7,539 bases of DNA from Bacteriovorax stolpii. Lineage in GTDB: Bacteria > Bdellovibrionota > Bacteriovoracia > Bacteriovoracales > Bacteriovoracaceae. Positions 1 through 5,680 of the stretch are shown here, piece after piece. The position numbers and the translations under genes were made by a program. The DNA is taken from NCBI GenBank assembly GCA_945862475.1, contig CAMAYW010000105.1, forward strand, positions 1-7,539, read 5' to 3'. Under the pieces are notes generated by a model. That model was given only the letters and a program-made list of their open reading frames with translations. It made no database searches and was not told the origin of the DNA. Every line of letters starts with the position of its first letter. The stretch's first letter is position 1.

Positions 1-1
1 G

Positions 2-487
2 ACTGTTTATACTCTTTTGAAACATTCACCAAAACAAAATCTTGATGTATTTCTAGACTTTGAAACTCACAAAAATTATATCCCAGATATGCTTGAATCA
101 AAGGTTGTGAAACGTGTTTCTCAAAATCAACTTCAAGTTTATTTTGAAATGTCGATGCCCTGGCCAGTTAAAAAAACGTCTCACACAACTAATAATATCA
201 TCTCAAAAAACAATGATGGGAGTTACACCCTAAAATGGAACCTCGTTGATGGGAAAATGCTTAAGGCCACCGATGGATATATGAATTTTTCAAATTATGA
301 TGGGAAAACTCTTCTCACGTATGTGAGCCTCATTGTTCCGAATTCATCGCTAGCAAGTATGTTCAAAAATCGTGTCGCTGAAGACGTAGAGAAAACTGTA
401 AAGGTTATCTCAAAGCATCTTGTAAAAACATTAGATGGCAATCATCAGCTCATCTCAGGACAACAAACAGGAAACAAGAACCTTTAA
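2..487 (+). CDS. START/SRPBCC-fold (polyketide cyclase/COQ10-like) protein, 5' end missing
   Basis: The frame is open to the left edge, so the true start lies outside the window; a TTG at 17 is available but unlikely to be the start because coding-like sequence (TVYTLL) continues upstream of it. The visible part, about 160 residues, has the SRPBCC/START layout: a first strand, then the helix-turn 'DVFLDFETHKNYIPDM' (compare the Asp-Tyr-Glu-x-Tyr-Pro-x-Phe-x-Pro region of RatA/COQ10-type members), several beta strands, and a long C-terminal helix 'NRVAEDVEKTVKVISKHL'. The family forms a helix-grip cavity that binds lipids or other hydrophobic ligands; no catalytic set is defined, so the ligand is unknown. 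The protein ends in a polar tail rich in Gln, Gly and Asn. The missing N-terminus may carry a signal peptide. It converges on the ybcJ-like gene with one base between the stops. The fold call is fairly secure, the function is not. Confidence 0.72.
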   Translation, partial: TVYTLLKHSPKQNLDVFLDFETHKNYIPDMLESKVVKRVSQNQLQVYFEMSMPWPVKKTSHTTNNIISKNNDGSYTLKWNLVDGKMLKATDGYMNFSNYDGKTLLTYVSLIVPNSSLASMFKNRVAEDVEKTVKVISKHLVKTLDGNHQLISGQQTGNKNL

Positions 488-488
488 T

Positions 489-701
489 CTAATCTATAAC
501 TTTAGCACTCTGGCCTTGGTATTCTATGACTTGGCCAGTGCGGATTTTACAGCGCTTTCTGGTTTCAATTTCACCATCGACCTTCACAACACCTGAAGCT
601 ATAATGTGCTTAGCAACAGCTCCATTGGGAGCAAAATCAACAAGCTTCATGAGGTCACATAAATCAATATATTCAGACCCATTAAGAGAAAATTCTTTCA
701 T
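489..701 (-). CDS. ybcJ: YbcJ-type S4-domain RNA-binding protein
   Basis: This 70-residue protein matches the small stand-alone S4 RNA-binding family typified by E. coli YbcJ over its whole length. Visible landmarks are 'YIDLCDLMKLVDFAPNGAVAKHII' (YbcJ has 'VELCDLLKLEG...SGAQAKIAI'), then 'GVVKVDGEIETRKRCKI' (YbcJ 'GQVKVDGAVETRKRCKI') and a final 'GQ.I...G' strand. The S4 fold is a small alpha-L RNA-binding motif also found in ribosomal protein S4 and pseudouridine synthases; the RNA target of YbcJ-like proteins is not firmly established. It is cytoplasmic, with no signal peptide. The ATG at 701 is supported by a GGGAG Shine-Dalgarno on the minus strand (708-712) six bases upstream. It is transcribed away from the protease gene across an 86-bp divergent gap. 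The length is normal for the family. Confidence 0.9.
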   Translation of the reverse strand: MKEFSLNGSEYIDLCDLMKLVDFAPNGAVAKHIIASGVVKVDGEIETRKRCKIRTGQVIEYQGQSAKVID

Positions 702-707
702 TTTAAA

Positions 708-712
708 CTCCC
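708..712 (-). promoter_or_regulatory. Shine-Dalgarno (GGGAG) of the ybcJ-like gene
   Basis: On the minus strand GGGAG lies six bases before the ATG at 701. It fixes that start and contrasts with the SD-less start of the divergent protease gene. Confidence 0.6.
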
Positions 713-775
713 ATAAAAACCGACCACAAAGGTACGGATTAATATTCCTATACTCAACTTACTTAAGAGTTATTG

Positions 776-781
776 TATAAT
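776..781 (+). promoter_or_regulatory. Perfect -10 box (TATAAT) for the papain-like protease gene
   Basis: The hexamer is a perfect sigma-70 -10 box in the gap between ybcJ and the protease gene. The best -35 at usual spacing is weak (TCAACT, 754-759, three of six matches, 16-bp spacer). A start of transcription about seven bases after the hexamer would fall at about 788, the A of the protease ATG, so the mRNA could be leaderless. No purine-rich Shine-Dalgarno is present between the box and the ATG. AT-rich sequence gives such hexamers by chance, so this is moderate evidence only. Confidence 0.5.
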
Positions 782-787
782 ATTTCA

Positions 788-2260
788 ATGAAAATGATTT
801 TTACATTACTTATCATTGTTTTTACTCCATTTTCTTATGCCTCTCTCTCCTGCACTGGAACAGAGACCGTTAATCTATCAGATAAAAACGGGTCTCTTCA
901 TCCCCTCAGGATCACAAATCAAAATGGACTTGGCATTTGTCATATTGAACAACTTCACAAGCTTTTAAAAGCGAAAATGCCCGGACATCCAGATTTATCA
1001 AGAGTTCAGCTTGCTATTATGGAGAAAAAGCAAAGAGATGCCTCAGGGCCTGTTCAAAAGAAGGCAGTACGTTGGAAAAACGAAAAAGGCATTGGTGGAA
1101 CTTATATAGATGCGGGAAATACTTGTGATGCTTTTAATTTAATTAAAGGCCAGAGAATTTGCTCAGCAGAAAGCGATCGGTTTGAGCAACTCACAAAAAA
1201 TAATCCCTATGATCAAGAAAAAATTATTGAAACTCTAAGTGAATACTTCGATACCAGAACTCAGTTACCCCTGTTTACTGGATTCCCTTTTACAAATTCA
1301 GTGACAGAAGTGGAAATAAAAATTGAGTCGGCCATGAAGGAGTGTCCCGTTAAAAAAGACCTATTTCAAGCGCTCAAGGCTTCCTACATAAGTCATTTAA
1401 AAAATCAAAGTAAGTGGTATGGGACATTCTACAATAAGGCTTTGTCTGATGCAGAAAAACTCTCACCAGAATCGATTCAAATGAGAGCTAGGGATTTCAA
1501 GGATGGAAAAAGTTATTTGATTCATCTTCAGAAAATATTTCCAAGAAATTACTCAAACCTATATAAAGGAACGGGAGATATCTTAGACAAAAACATTTCT
1601 ATTGTGGCTTCAGAAATGAAGAAAAATGAATCTTGTCTTATCACTAAAATAAAAGAAGAAAACGAAAGCCCATTTTGTCCATATCCTCTAAGTTCATCAG
1701 CAAAAGATGTGTTAAATTTAACAAATCTTGGCATGACCTTACGTGAGATCGCAAATATTCTTGATGGCCACAGAGATCGAGACCAATTTTTTTCGGAAGC
1801 ATTTTCATGCAATTCTTCAAAAATTCAAATACCAACAAGTCTTATTTGCAGTAAAATTGATCTTGCAGAATTATCTAAAAATTCAAAATCAAAAGATCAT
1901 TTTGAGTCCCAGGTTGCTTCTACTATTGAGAGCAAAATGAAAAAAGGGACTCCCGTAGGAATATCAACCTGTACAAGATACTTCAAAGACCCGACTGCAC
2001 AGACTTTAATTTCTGGAACAAATAAATTTACCTGCGGTGACTCCAAGGCAACTGGTTACAAAAAAGGTGAAGGCTCACACGCTGTTACAATTATTGGATC
2101 GAGATGTAAAAATGGTGTTAAAGAATATTTAATTCAAAATAGCTGGGGATCAAGTTGTAGCTCATATCACACGAGCTACGAGTGTTCTGGGCAGGGTGGT
2201 TTTTGGACACCAGCTAGTGTCGTTATTAACAACACTAGAATGCTTAATATATTGGAATAG
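788..2260 (+). CDS. Secreted papain-like (C1A family) cysteine protease with a large insert
   Basis: The product is a 490-residue exported protease. The chosen ATG (788) gives a clean signal peptide, MKMIFTLLIIVFTPFSYA, with cleavage before SLSC; a TTG 15 bases upstream would be in frame but overlaps the putative -10 box. The papain active site is complete: 'NQNGLGIC' supplies the oxyanion-hole Gln45 and nucleophile Cys51, 'GSHAVTIIG' supplies His431 and 'QNSWGSSC' supplies Asn451. The residue after Cys is His rather than the usual Trp. 'GTPVGISTC' matches the strand before the His in C1 peptidases, and 'GGTYIDAGNTCDAFNLIKG' the GG/Cys region after the nucleophile. Cys and His are 380 residues apart against about 134 in papain, so roughly 240 helix-rich, Cys-containing residues are inserted. 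No inhibitory propeptide fits between signal peptide and Cys51. It probably acts in periplasm, prey or medium. The next gene starts 2 bp after the stop. Family call is strong, substrate unknown. Confidence 0.88.
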   Translation: MKMIFTLLIIVFTPFSYASLSCTGTETVNLSDKNGSLHPLRITNQNGLGICHIEQLHKLLKAKMPGHPDLSRVQLAIMEKKQRDASGPVQKKAVRWKNEKGIGGTYIDAGNTCDAFNLIKGQRICSAESDRFEQLTKNNPYDQEKIIETLSEYFDTRTQLPLFTGFPFTNSVTEVEIKIESAMKECPVKKDLFQALKASYISHLKNQSKWYGTFYNKALSDAEKLSPESIQMRARDFKDGKSYLIHLQKIFPRNYSNLYKGTGDILDKNISIVASEMKKNESCLITKIKEENESPFCPYPLSSSAKDVLNLTNLGMTLREIANILDGHRDRDQFFSEAFSCNSSKIQIPTSLICSKIDLAELSKNSKSKDHFESQVASTIESKMKKGTPVGISTCTRYFKDPTAQTLISGTNKFTCGDSKATGYKKGEGSHAVTIIGSRCKNGVKEYLIQNSWGSSCSSYHTSYECSGQGGFWTPASVVINNTRMLNILE

Positions 2261-2262
2261 TC

Positions 2263-2604
2263 ATGAAGATGCTTCTGATGATCTTGTCATTTCCACTTCT
2301 ATCATCTGCTGCGACTTGGTCAACTGGTGATTATAAAATAGATCTCACAAAGGACTCTAGGGGTGACTGGGTTTCTAGTGGATGTGAAAAGTCTTGTCCT
2401 TTAATTCAAACCGCAAAAGATTATATTCAAAAAAATCCTCTCCCAGCTGAAGAGCTCGCTGGTGGGAAACATCCTGGATCTGTCATTTGTAAAAAGATTA
2501 ATGGGAAGATAATTTATCTTAGAAATGAAAGTAGTGATGAAGCTTTTTGTGAATTAGATAAAAATACTGTGTCTCTTTCAAAATTAATTCAATTTCTAGA
2601 TTAA
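2263..2604 (+). CDS. Small secreted four-Cys protein, DUF333-like C-terminus, coupled to the protease gene
   Basis: This 113-residue protein has a signal peptide, MKMLLMILSFPLLSSA, followed by a compact mature part of about 96 residues with four cysteines (41, 45, 76, 96), enough for two disulfides. The C-terminal half, 'HPGSVICKKINGKI' followed by 'EAFCELDKNTVSLSKL', resembles by eye the DUF333 pattern (NPAS.yC...GG... C..pDGs.c..W), but it lacks the final Trp and the motif is degenerate, so this is a weak assignment. The ATG lies 2 bp after the protease stop, which implies one transcript and probably translational coupling; there is no separate promoter and no clear Shine-Dalgarno. Its position is like that of small inhibitors made from the same operon as secreted cysteine proteases (staphostatins with staphopains), but it has no recognisable inhibitor motif. 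Function is unknown; inhibitor, chaperone or unrelated envelope protein are all possible. Confidence 0.75.
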   Translation: MKMLLMILSFPLLSSAATWSTGDYKIDLTKDSRGDWVSSGCEKSCPLIQTAKDYIQKNPLPAEELAGGKHPGSVICKKINGKIIYLRNESSDEAFCELDKNTVSLSKLIQFLD

Positions 2605-2609
2605 TTGGA

Positions 2610-2816
2610 TTAATAGTGCGGCGGTTTATCATCTAAAAGTGTTCTATTTGGGTTCACATCAGAACCAAGATTTAAAGATGATTTAAGATCTATGATCTCT
2701 TTTTCTAATCTTTCGATGATTTTACTTTGGTTCATCACGACTTCATTAAGCTGCATGAGAAAATGATCTTGATGGGAAAATTTAATTTCTAAATTCACAA
2801 TTCTCTCTTCACTCAT
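2610..2816 (-). CDS. slyX: SlyX family protein
   Basis: This 68-residue acidic, heptad-patterned protein matches SlyX. It has a single long coiled coil from 'ERIVNLEIKFSHQDHFLMQLNEVV' through 'IERLEKEIIDLKSSL', then a short linker and the hallmark C-terminal 'KPPHY' (E. coli SlyX also ends PPPHY). SlyX proteins are small cytoplasmic coiled-coil proteins of unknown biochemical role, named from their proximity to slyD in enterobacteria. A textbook Shine-Dalgarno AGGAGG sits five bases before the ATG. It converges on the small secreted protein gene with 5 bp between stops and diverges from the metallo-hydrolase gene with only 36 bp between start codons. There is no slyD in the window, so the E. 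coli linkage is not kept. Confidence 0.9.
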   Translation of the reverse strand: MSEERIVNLEIKFSHQDHFLMQLNEVVMNQSKIIERLEKEIIDLKSSLNLGSDVNPNRTLLDDKPPHY

Positions 2817-2821
2817 TTCTT

Positions 2822-2827
2822 CCTCCT
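2822..2827 (-). promoter_or_regulatory. Strong Shine-Dalgarno (AGGAGG) of slyX
   Basis: On the minus strand AGGAGG lies five bases upstream of the slyX ATG (2816), a full match to the anti-SD core. It shows that the host uses canonical SD initiation, which makes the SD-less starts nearby more notable. Confidence 0.75.
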
Positions 2828-2829
2828 CG

Positions 2830-2838
2830 TGGTATAAT
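2830..2838 (+). promoter_or_regulatory. Extended -10 promoter (TGGTATAAT) for the exported metallo-hydrolase gene
   Basis: TGGTATAAT is a perfect match to the extended -10 consensus TGnTATAAT, a promoter class that tolerates a poor -35. No good -35 is seen at 16 to 18 bp; TTCACT at 2808-2813 (four of six) has a 19-bp spacer. Transcription would begin near 2845, giving about 8 nt of leader to the ATG at 2853 or about 26 nt to the ATG at 2871. The element overlaps the untranslated leader of slyX on the other strand. Confidence 0.6.
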
Positions 2839-2839
2839 C

Positions 2840-2869
2840 TCTATAGCAAAAAATGTTCGGGTTCATCAA
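2840..2869 (-). promoter_or_regulatory. Candidate slyX promoter (TTGATG - 18 bp - TATAGA)
   Basis: On the minus strand TTGATG (2869-2864) and TATAGA (2845-2840) are separated by 18 bp and match the -35 and -10 consensus at four of six and five of six positions. Transcription would start near 2833, leaving a short leader with the AGGAGG site. It faces the plus-strand TATAAT head-on, and its -35 lies inside the first codons of the metallo-hydrolase gene. Support is by inspection only. Confidence 0.35.
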
Positions 2870-3749
2870 CATGACAAAGTACCTTTTATTACTTTTATTT
2901 TTCTCTTCTAGCGCCTTTGCTTCCCTCAGCTTTAAATGGCTTGGAATTACAACATTTACTCTCTCAGACGGTAAGACGACTATTCTCTTTGATCCATCAC
3001 TTACCTACGTCTCAGTCTTAGATTTTCTACCTTGGAAAAAGATTCAAACAGATCCAAGCGAAGTGGATTATTGGTTTAATCGTTGTGGGATTAAAAAAAT
3101 TGATGGGGTTTTCGTTAACCATGCTCACTATGACCATGTGATTGATGCTCCCTACGTCATTAAAAAGTACGGCGGAAAACTTTATGGTTCTAGCTCAACG
3201 GTCAATGTAGGCCTTGGGGGTGGGTTACTGAGGTCTCAAACAGAAATCGTCCGGCCAGGGACAACAGTTAAATTGGGGGACTTCTCAGTGGAATTTTTTA
3301 ACACGCCCCACTCACCTCACTTCTGGGACGTTATGCTGGCCGATGGACACATCACGGCCCCTCTAATCCCACCGGCAAACGTTATGGACTACCGGGTAGG
3401 TGATTCCTTGAGTTTTCTTATTAAGCACCCTGATGGATCTATCCTCTATCAGGCGATTGGGAGGGTTGAGGCGCAGGACCCACTTAAAAACGTTAAGGCA
3501 AAGGTTCTTCTTCTTACCGTTGCTAATCGCAGGTCATCGGACGAACTCATAAAAGGTAGAGTTCTAGGGGCACAAGTGAGTCAAGTGATCCCCCTACACC
3601 ATGATAATTTTCTTTTAGAAAAGCCCAGAGATGGATCTATCAATATTCTTTGGGGGCAAAAACTAGATGAGTTTAAGAGCTCGATGAAGTTAGCTGCCCC
3701 TAAAGTTCAACTAACTTGGCCAAAATATTGTGAGGAAATTAAAATCTAA
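2853..3749 (+). CDS. Exported metallo-beta-lactamase-fold hydrolase
   Basis: This is a 298-residue MBL-fold protein with an N-terminal signal peptide (hydrophobic run 'YLLLLLFFSSSAFA', cleavage about residue 23). Translation could start at 2853 or at the ATG at 2871 (residue 7), which gives a more typical n-region; neither has a clear Shine-Dalgarno. After the opening strand 'FKWLGITTFTL' and 'ILFDPSL' comes the zinc motif 'NHAHYDH' (His90, His92, Asp94, His95). Further likely ligands are His153 in 'NTPHSPHF' and His249/His250 in 'VIPLHHDN'. The order and the WLG..t...DP start resemble the UlaG/NAPE-PLD-like branch rather than true beta-lactamases. Where that branch usually has a bridging Asp ('GD'), this protein reads 'ILYQAIGRVEA'. 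The substrate is unknown; a phosphodiester, lipid or lactone bond is plausible. It diverges from slyX and converges on the next gene with 2 bp between stops. Its base composition looks richer in G+C than its neighbours. Confidence 0.82.
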   Translation: MFGFINMTKYLLLLLFFSSSAFASLSFKWLGITTFTLSDGKTTILFDPSLTYVSVLDFLPWKKIQTDPSEVDYWFNRCGIKKIDGVFVNHAHYDHVIDAPYVIKKYGGKLYGSSSTVNVGLGGGLLRSQTEIVRPGTTVKLGDFSVEFFNTPHSPHFWDVMLADGHITAPLIPPANVMDYRVGDSLSFLIKHPDGSILYQAIGRVEAQDPLKNVKAKVLLLTVANRRSSDELIKGRVLGAQVSQVIPLHHDNFLLEKPRDGSINILWGQKLDEFKSSMKLAAPKVQLTWPKYCEEIKI

Positions 3750-3751
3750 AA

Positions 3752-4360
3752 CTACTCCCAGCAGTAGCCCACATGGTTATATTGACGGACACTTTGAAAC
3801 CAATTTCTTTTCATAAAAAAGAGAAAAGGGCCTGATTTTTTGATCACGGTTTCAAAATTCCAGTCATACCAAGAGTTATTCCGAGACTCGAATTGTCTTC
3901 CGATCTCTTTACTTCTAAGAATGATCTTCGTTTGCGCCAATTCACTCCAAAACGCTCGTCTCTTATTTCCAGTGGCCCCATCGACCTCTAAAAAAACCTT
4001 ACCAATGAGTATTTCGTTTTGTGCTGGAACATAAACTTCAGGTTTTGCAGGAATAACAACAGGAGGAAAAAGTGGACCATGGGGATAGGTTACAAGCTCT
4101 GGAGTTCCTGGAACAGTGTATGCCTCAGATTGATTTTGCCAAATTTGTCCTTCAGGAAAGATATGAATTTTCATCGGGAGGGGCAAATGAGGGTTCACTT
4201 CTCGAAGGACAACGCACTTTTTATTTTCAAGGTCACTATAACTAATTTCGTCCTGGCTCTCATGGAATTTAGAGACTATTTCGGCATAAATCGCCTCGGA
4301 TGACGCCAATACATGAGCTGAAGATAAAAGAATAAGTGAACTGATAAAAGTTAAAATCAT
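3752..4360 (-). CDS. Secreted protein of unknown function, 202 aa
   Basis: I do not recognise a family. The protein begins with a signal peptide (MILTFISSLILLSSAHVLA, cleavage before SSEA). The mature part of about 183 residues has a Pro-rich central stretch ('TVPGTPELVTYPHGPLFPPVV' region, then 'IPAKPEVYVPAQ'), beta-type segments around 'ILIGKVFLEVDG', and an aromatic C-terminus 'WYDWNFETVIKKSGPFLFFMKRNWF' split over residues about 163-190. It has only two cysteines, Cys49 and one two residues from the end in '...GYCWE', which could form one disulfide joining the ends. The ATG at 4360 has a modest AAGG eight bases upstream on the minus strand. It is a single-gene unit: divergent from the next operon and convergent with the metallo-hydrolase gene. 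Codon use and the signal peptide argue that it is real; competing frames on the other strand lack these. Confidence 0.72.
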   Translation of the reverse strand: MILTFISSLILLSSAHVLASSEAIYAEIVSKFHESQDEISYSDLENKKCVVLREVNPHLPLPMKIHIFPEGQIWQNQSEAYTVPGTPELVTYPHGPLFPPVVIPAKPEVYVPAQNEILIGKVFLEVDGATGNKRRAFWSELAQTKIILRSKEIGRQFESRNNSWYDWNFETVIKKSGPFLFFMKRNWFQSVRQYNHVGYCWE

Positions 4361-4511
4361 ACCTAGGACCTTGAATTAATGTTTGGTTTTTAACTAACAT
4401 TTCCAAAATAACCAATCCAATCGAGACTTTAATATATGTAAAAATTACAAGTTCGATGAAATTTATCAGAGAGAAGAGGATAATAACCAAAAAATTGATT
4501 TTGGAGTCTCT
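4361..4511. promoter_or_regulatory. 151-bp divergent intergenic region
   Basis: This very AT-rich stretch separates the start of the 202-aa secreted protein gene (-) from the two-gene operon (+) and must hold both promoters. On the plus strand GATAAT (4479-4484) is a five-of-six -10 candidate that would start transcription near 4491, upstream of the GGAG site; no convincing -35 is present. On the minus strand only weak candidates such as TTGGAA with a poor -10 were seen. No hairpin terminator or strong repeat is visible. Confidence 0.4.
4503..4506 (+). promoter_or_regulatory. Shine-Dalgarno (GGAG) fixing the start at 4512
   Basis: GGAG lies five bases before the ATG at 4512 and selects that codon, which in turn gives a clean signal peptide. 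Confidence 0.6.
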
Positions 4512-5663
4512 ATGTCTATTCTAAAGGCTTTTTTACCGCTAGTATTTACTTTTTCGGCTTATGCTGAATATCGATTTACTGGACTACATCCCTATAAACT
4601 TACAATGAATGATGAAAATGATGTCCTCGCCACATTATGCTACAACGATTTCAAAAAATGCACAGGCGCAATTTCAATTGGAAGCTTTAAAGATTTGAGC
4701 CTCGTTATTCAAAAAAATATTTGGCGAAGAAGTGATGTTAATACTGAAAATTACAAAGCGGTTTTAAAAGAATCAGAAACAGTTCTTAAAAATGCGATGA
4801 CTGAATTAGAGAAAAGAAAAAAGACTGTGAAAGAGTTGTCACAAAATGACCCCAAAATCGCTGAATCTCTTAAAGATTACATCACGAAAGCAACTATTAA
4901 AGTTAATGACTCGGTCTATGCCATTGAGCGCCTTAAAGAAGGTAAAATTCTCGCCGATGAAGTTATTCTTAGAGTAAGAAAAACACTCAAAGGAGAAATT
5001 TCGTCAACTTTCCCGGAAACTTTTAACTATAATTTTCAAGACTTCGAGTGGAATGTTTGTAGGAAACTAAAAACTGAAGGTGAATGTTTTGAAAGAGGAA
5101 TTCAATATTATCTTGAAGATAAAAATAATAACTATCGGGAAAAACTCCTTAGTAAGGCCATGAAAAATGAAAACTCAAAAAATGGTTTTCCTCAAATGAC
5201 AAGCACTGGTCTAAGAGTATCACTTTTAAGCACAAATGCTTCTCGGTTTGGACGGATTGATCTTACACAACAAGCAGGGGCCATTCCAACAAAAGTTGGC
5301 GGAGAAAGGTATGATCTATGCTTGGCACAAGACACTACAGGAACACTATCTCAATCCGAACTTTCATGTAAGATTCTAGGAAAGAATTGGCGCTACCCAA
5401 AATTATCTGAACTTCAAAATAACCGAGAGGACCTTTTAAGAATATTGCCAAAAATAAATGATCAAAGATTTCTCCAAACTTCTGAAGCAAAAGGATTCCC
5501 AAATCCAGGAAACGTTAATCTTACTGAATGTCATCCGGTACTTTTAAATTTAAATCTTAATAAAACAATGAACAATCAAATTGAGCTGGTCCGTTCTTTT
5601 TCAAGAGGAAAGGAACCTAAAGGTGGCATCAGTGCTATCTGTGTCTGTTCAAAAGATTGCTAA
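4512..5663 (+). CDS. Secreted protein with helical middle and DUF1566-like C-terminal domain
   Basis: This 383-residue protein has a signal peptide, MSILKAFLPLVFTFSAYA, cut before Glu19. A short N-terminal domain carries Cys43 and Cys50. Residues about 78-157 are charged and strongly helical ('KESETVLKNAMTELEKRKK' onward), probably a coiled coil or helical hairpin broken at Asp113-Pro114. The last 120 residues resemble the DUF1566/C-type-lectin-like fold: 'RYDLCLAQ', 'ELSCKILGKNWRYPKLSEL' (the family has WRLPT..EL) and a late 'SAICVC'. Six Cys (270, 286, 340, 377, 379, 383) fit a disulfide-bonded extracellular domain. That match is by pattern and is tentative. Such domains occur in surface and secreted proteins and usually bind rather than catalyse. 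The gene is the first of two in the same direction with a 17-bp gap, so probably co-transcribed with the 521-aa gene. Biological role is unknown. Confidence 0.78.
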   Translation: MSILKAFLPLVFTFSAYAEYRFTGLHPYKLTMNDENDVLATLCYNDFKKCTGAISIGSFKDLSLVIQKNIWRRSDVNTENYKAVLKESETVLKNAMTELEKRKKTVKELSQNDPKIAESLKDYITKATIKVNDSVYAIERLKEGKILADEVILRVRKTLKGEISSTFPETFNYNFQDFEWNVCRKLKTEGECFERGIQYYLEDKNNNYREKLLSKAMKNENSKNGFPQMTSTGLRVSLLSTNASRFGRIDLTQQAGAIPTKVGGERYDLCLAQDTTGTLSQSELSCKILGKNWRYPKLSELQNNREDLLRILPKINDQRFLQTSEAKGFPNPGNVNLTECHPVLLNLNLNKTMNNQIELVRSFSRGKEPKGGISAICVCSKDC

Positions 5664-5680
5664 TCGACTAGAATCATTTA

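Noticed and set aside
526..780. Plus-strand open frame of 84 codons opposite the ybcJ-like gene
   Set aside because: It overlaps a clear family match on the other strand, has no Shine-Dalgarno and its protein has no recognisable pattern.
1549..1838. Minus-strand open frames inside the protease gene
   Set aside because: They lie opposite well-supported protease coding sequence and have no start signals.
3840..4303. Plus-strand open frames opposite the 202-aa secreted protein gene
   Set aside because: The minus-strand frame is longer, has a signal peptide and ends 2 bp from the convergent stop; the plus frames have neither start signals nor protein-like composition.
4269..4490. Minus-strand 73-codon frame with a hydrophobic start, spanning the divergent gap
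   Set aside because: It overlaps the signal-peptide region of the 202-aa gene in another frame and would fill the only space for promoters; the hydrophobic run is what AT-rich DNA gives by chance.
4423..4510. Short inverted pair GAGACT / AGTCTC near the Shine-Dalgarno of the 383-aa gene
   Set aside because: Six base pairs across about 80 bases is expected by chance; not enough to call a riboswitch or operator.
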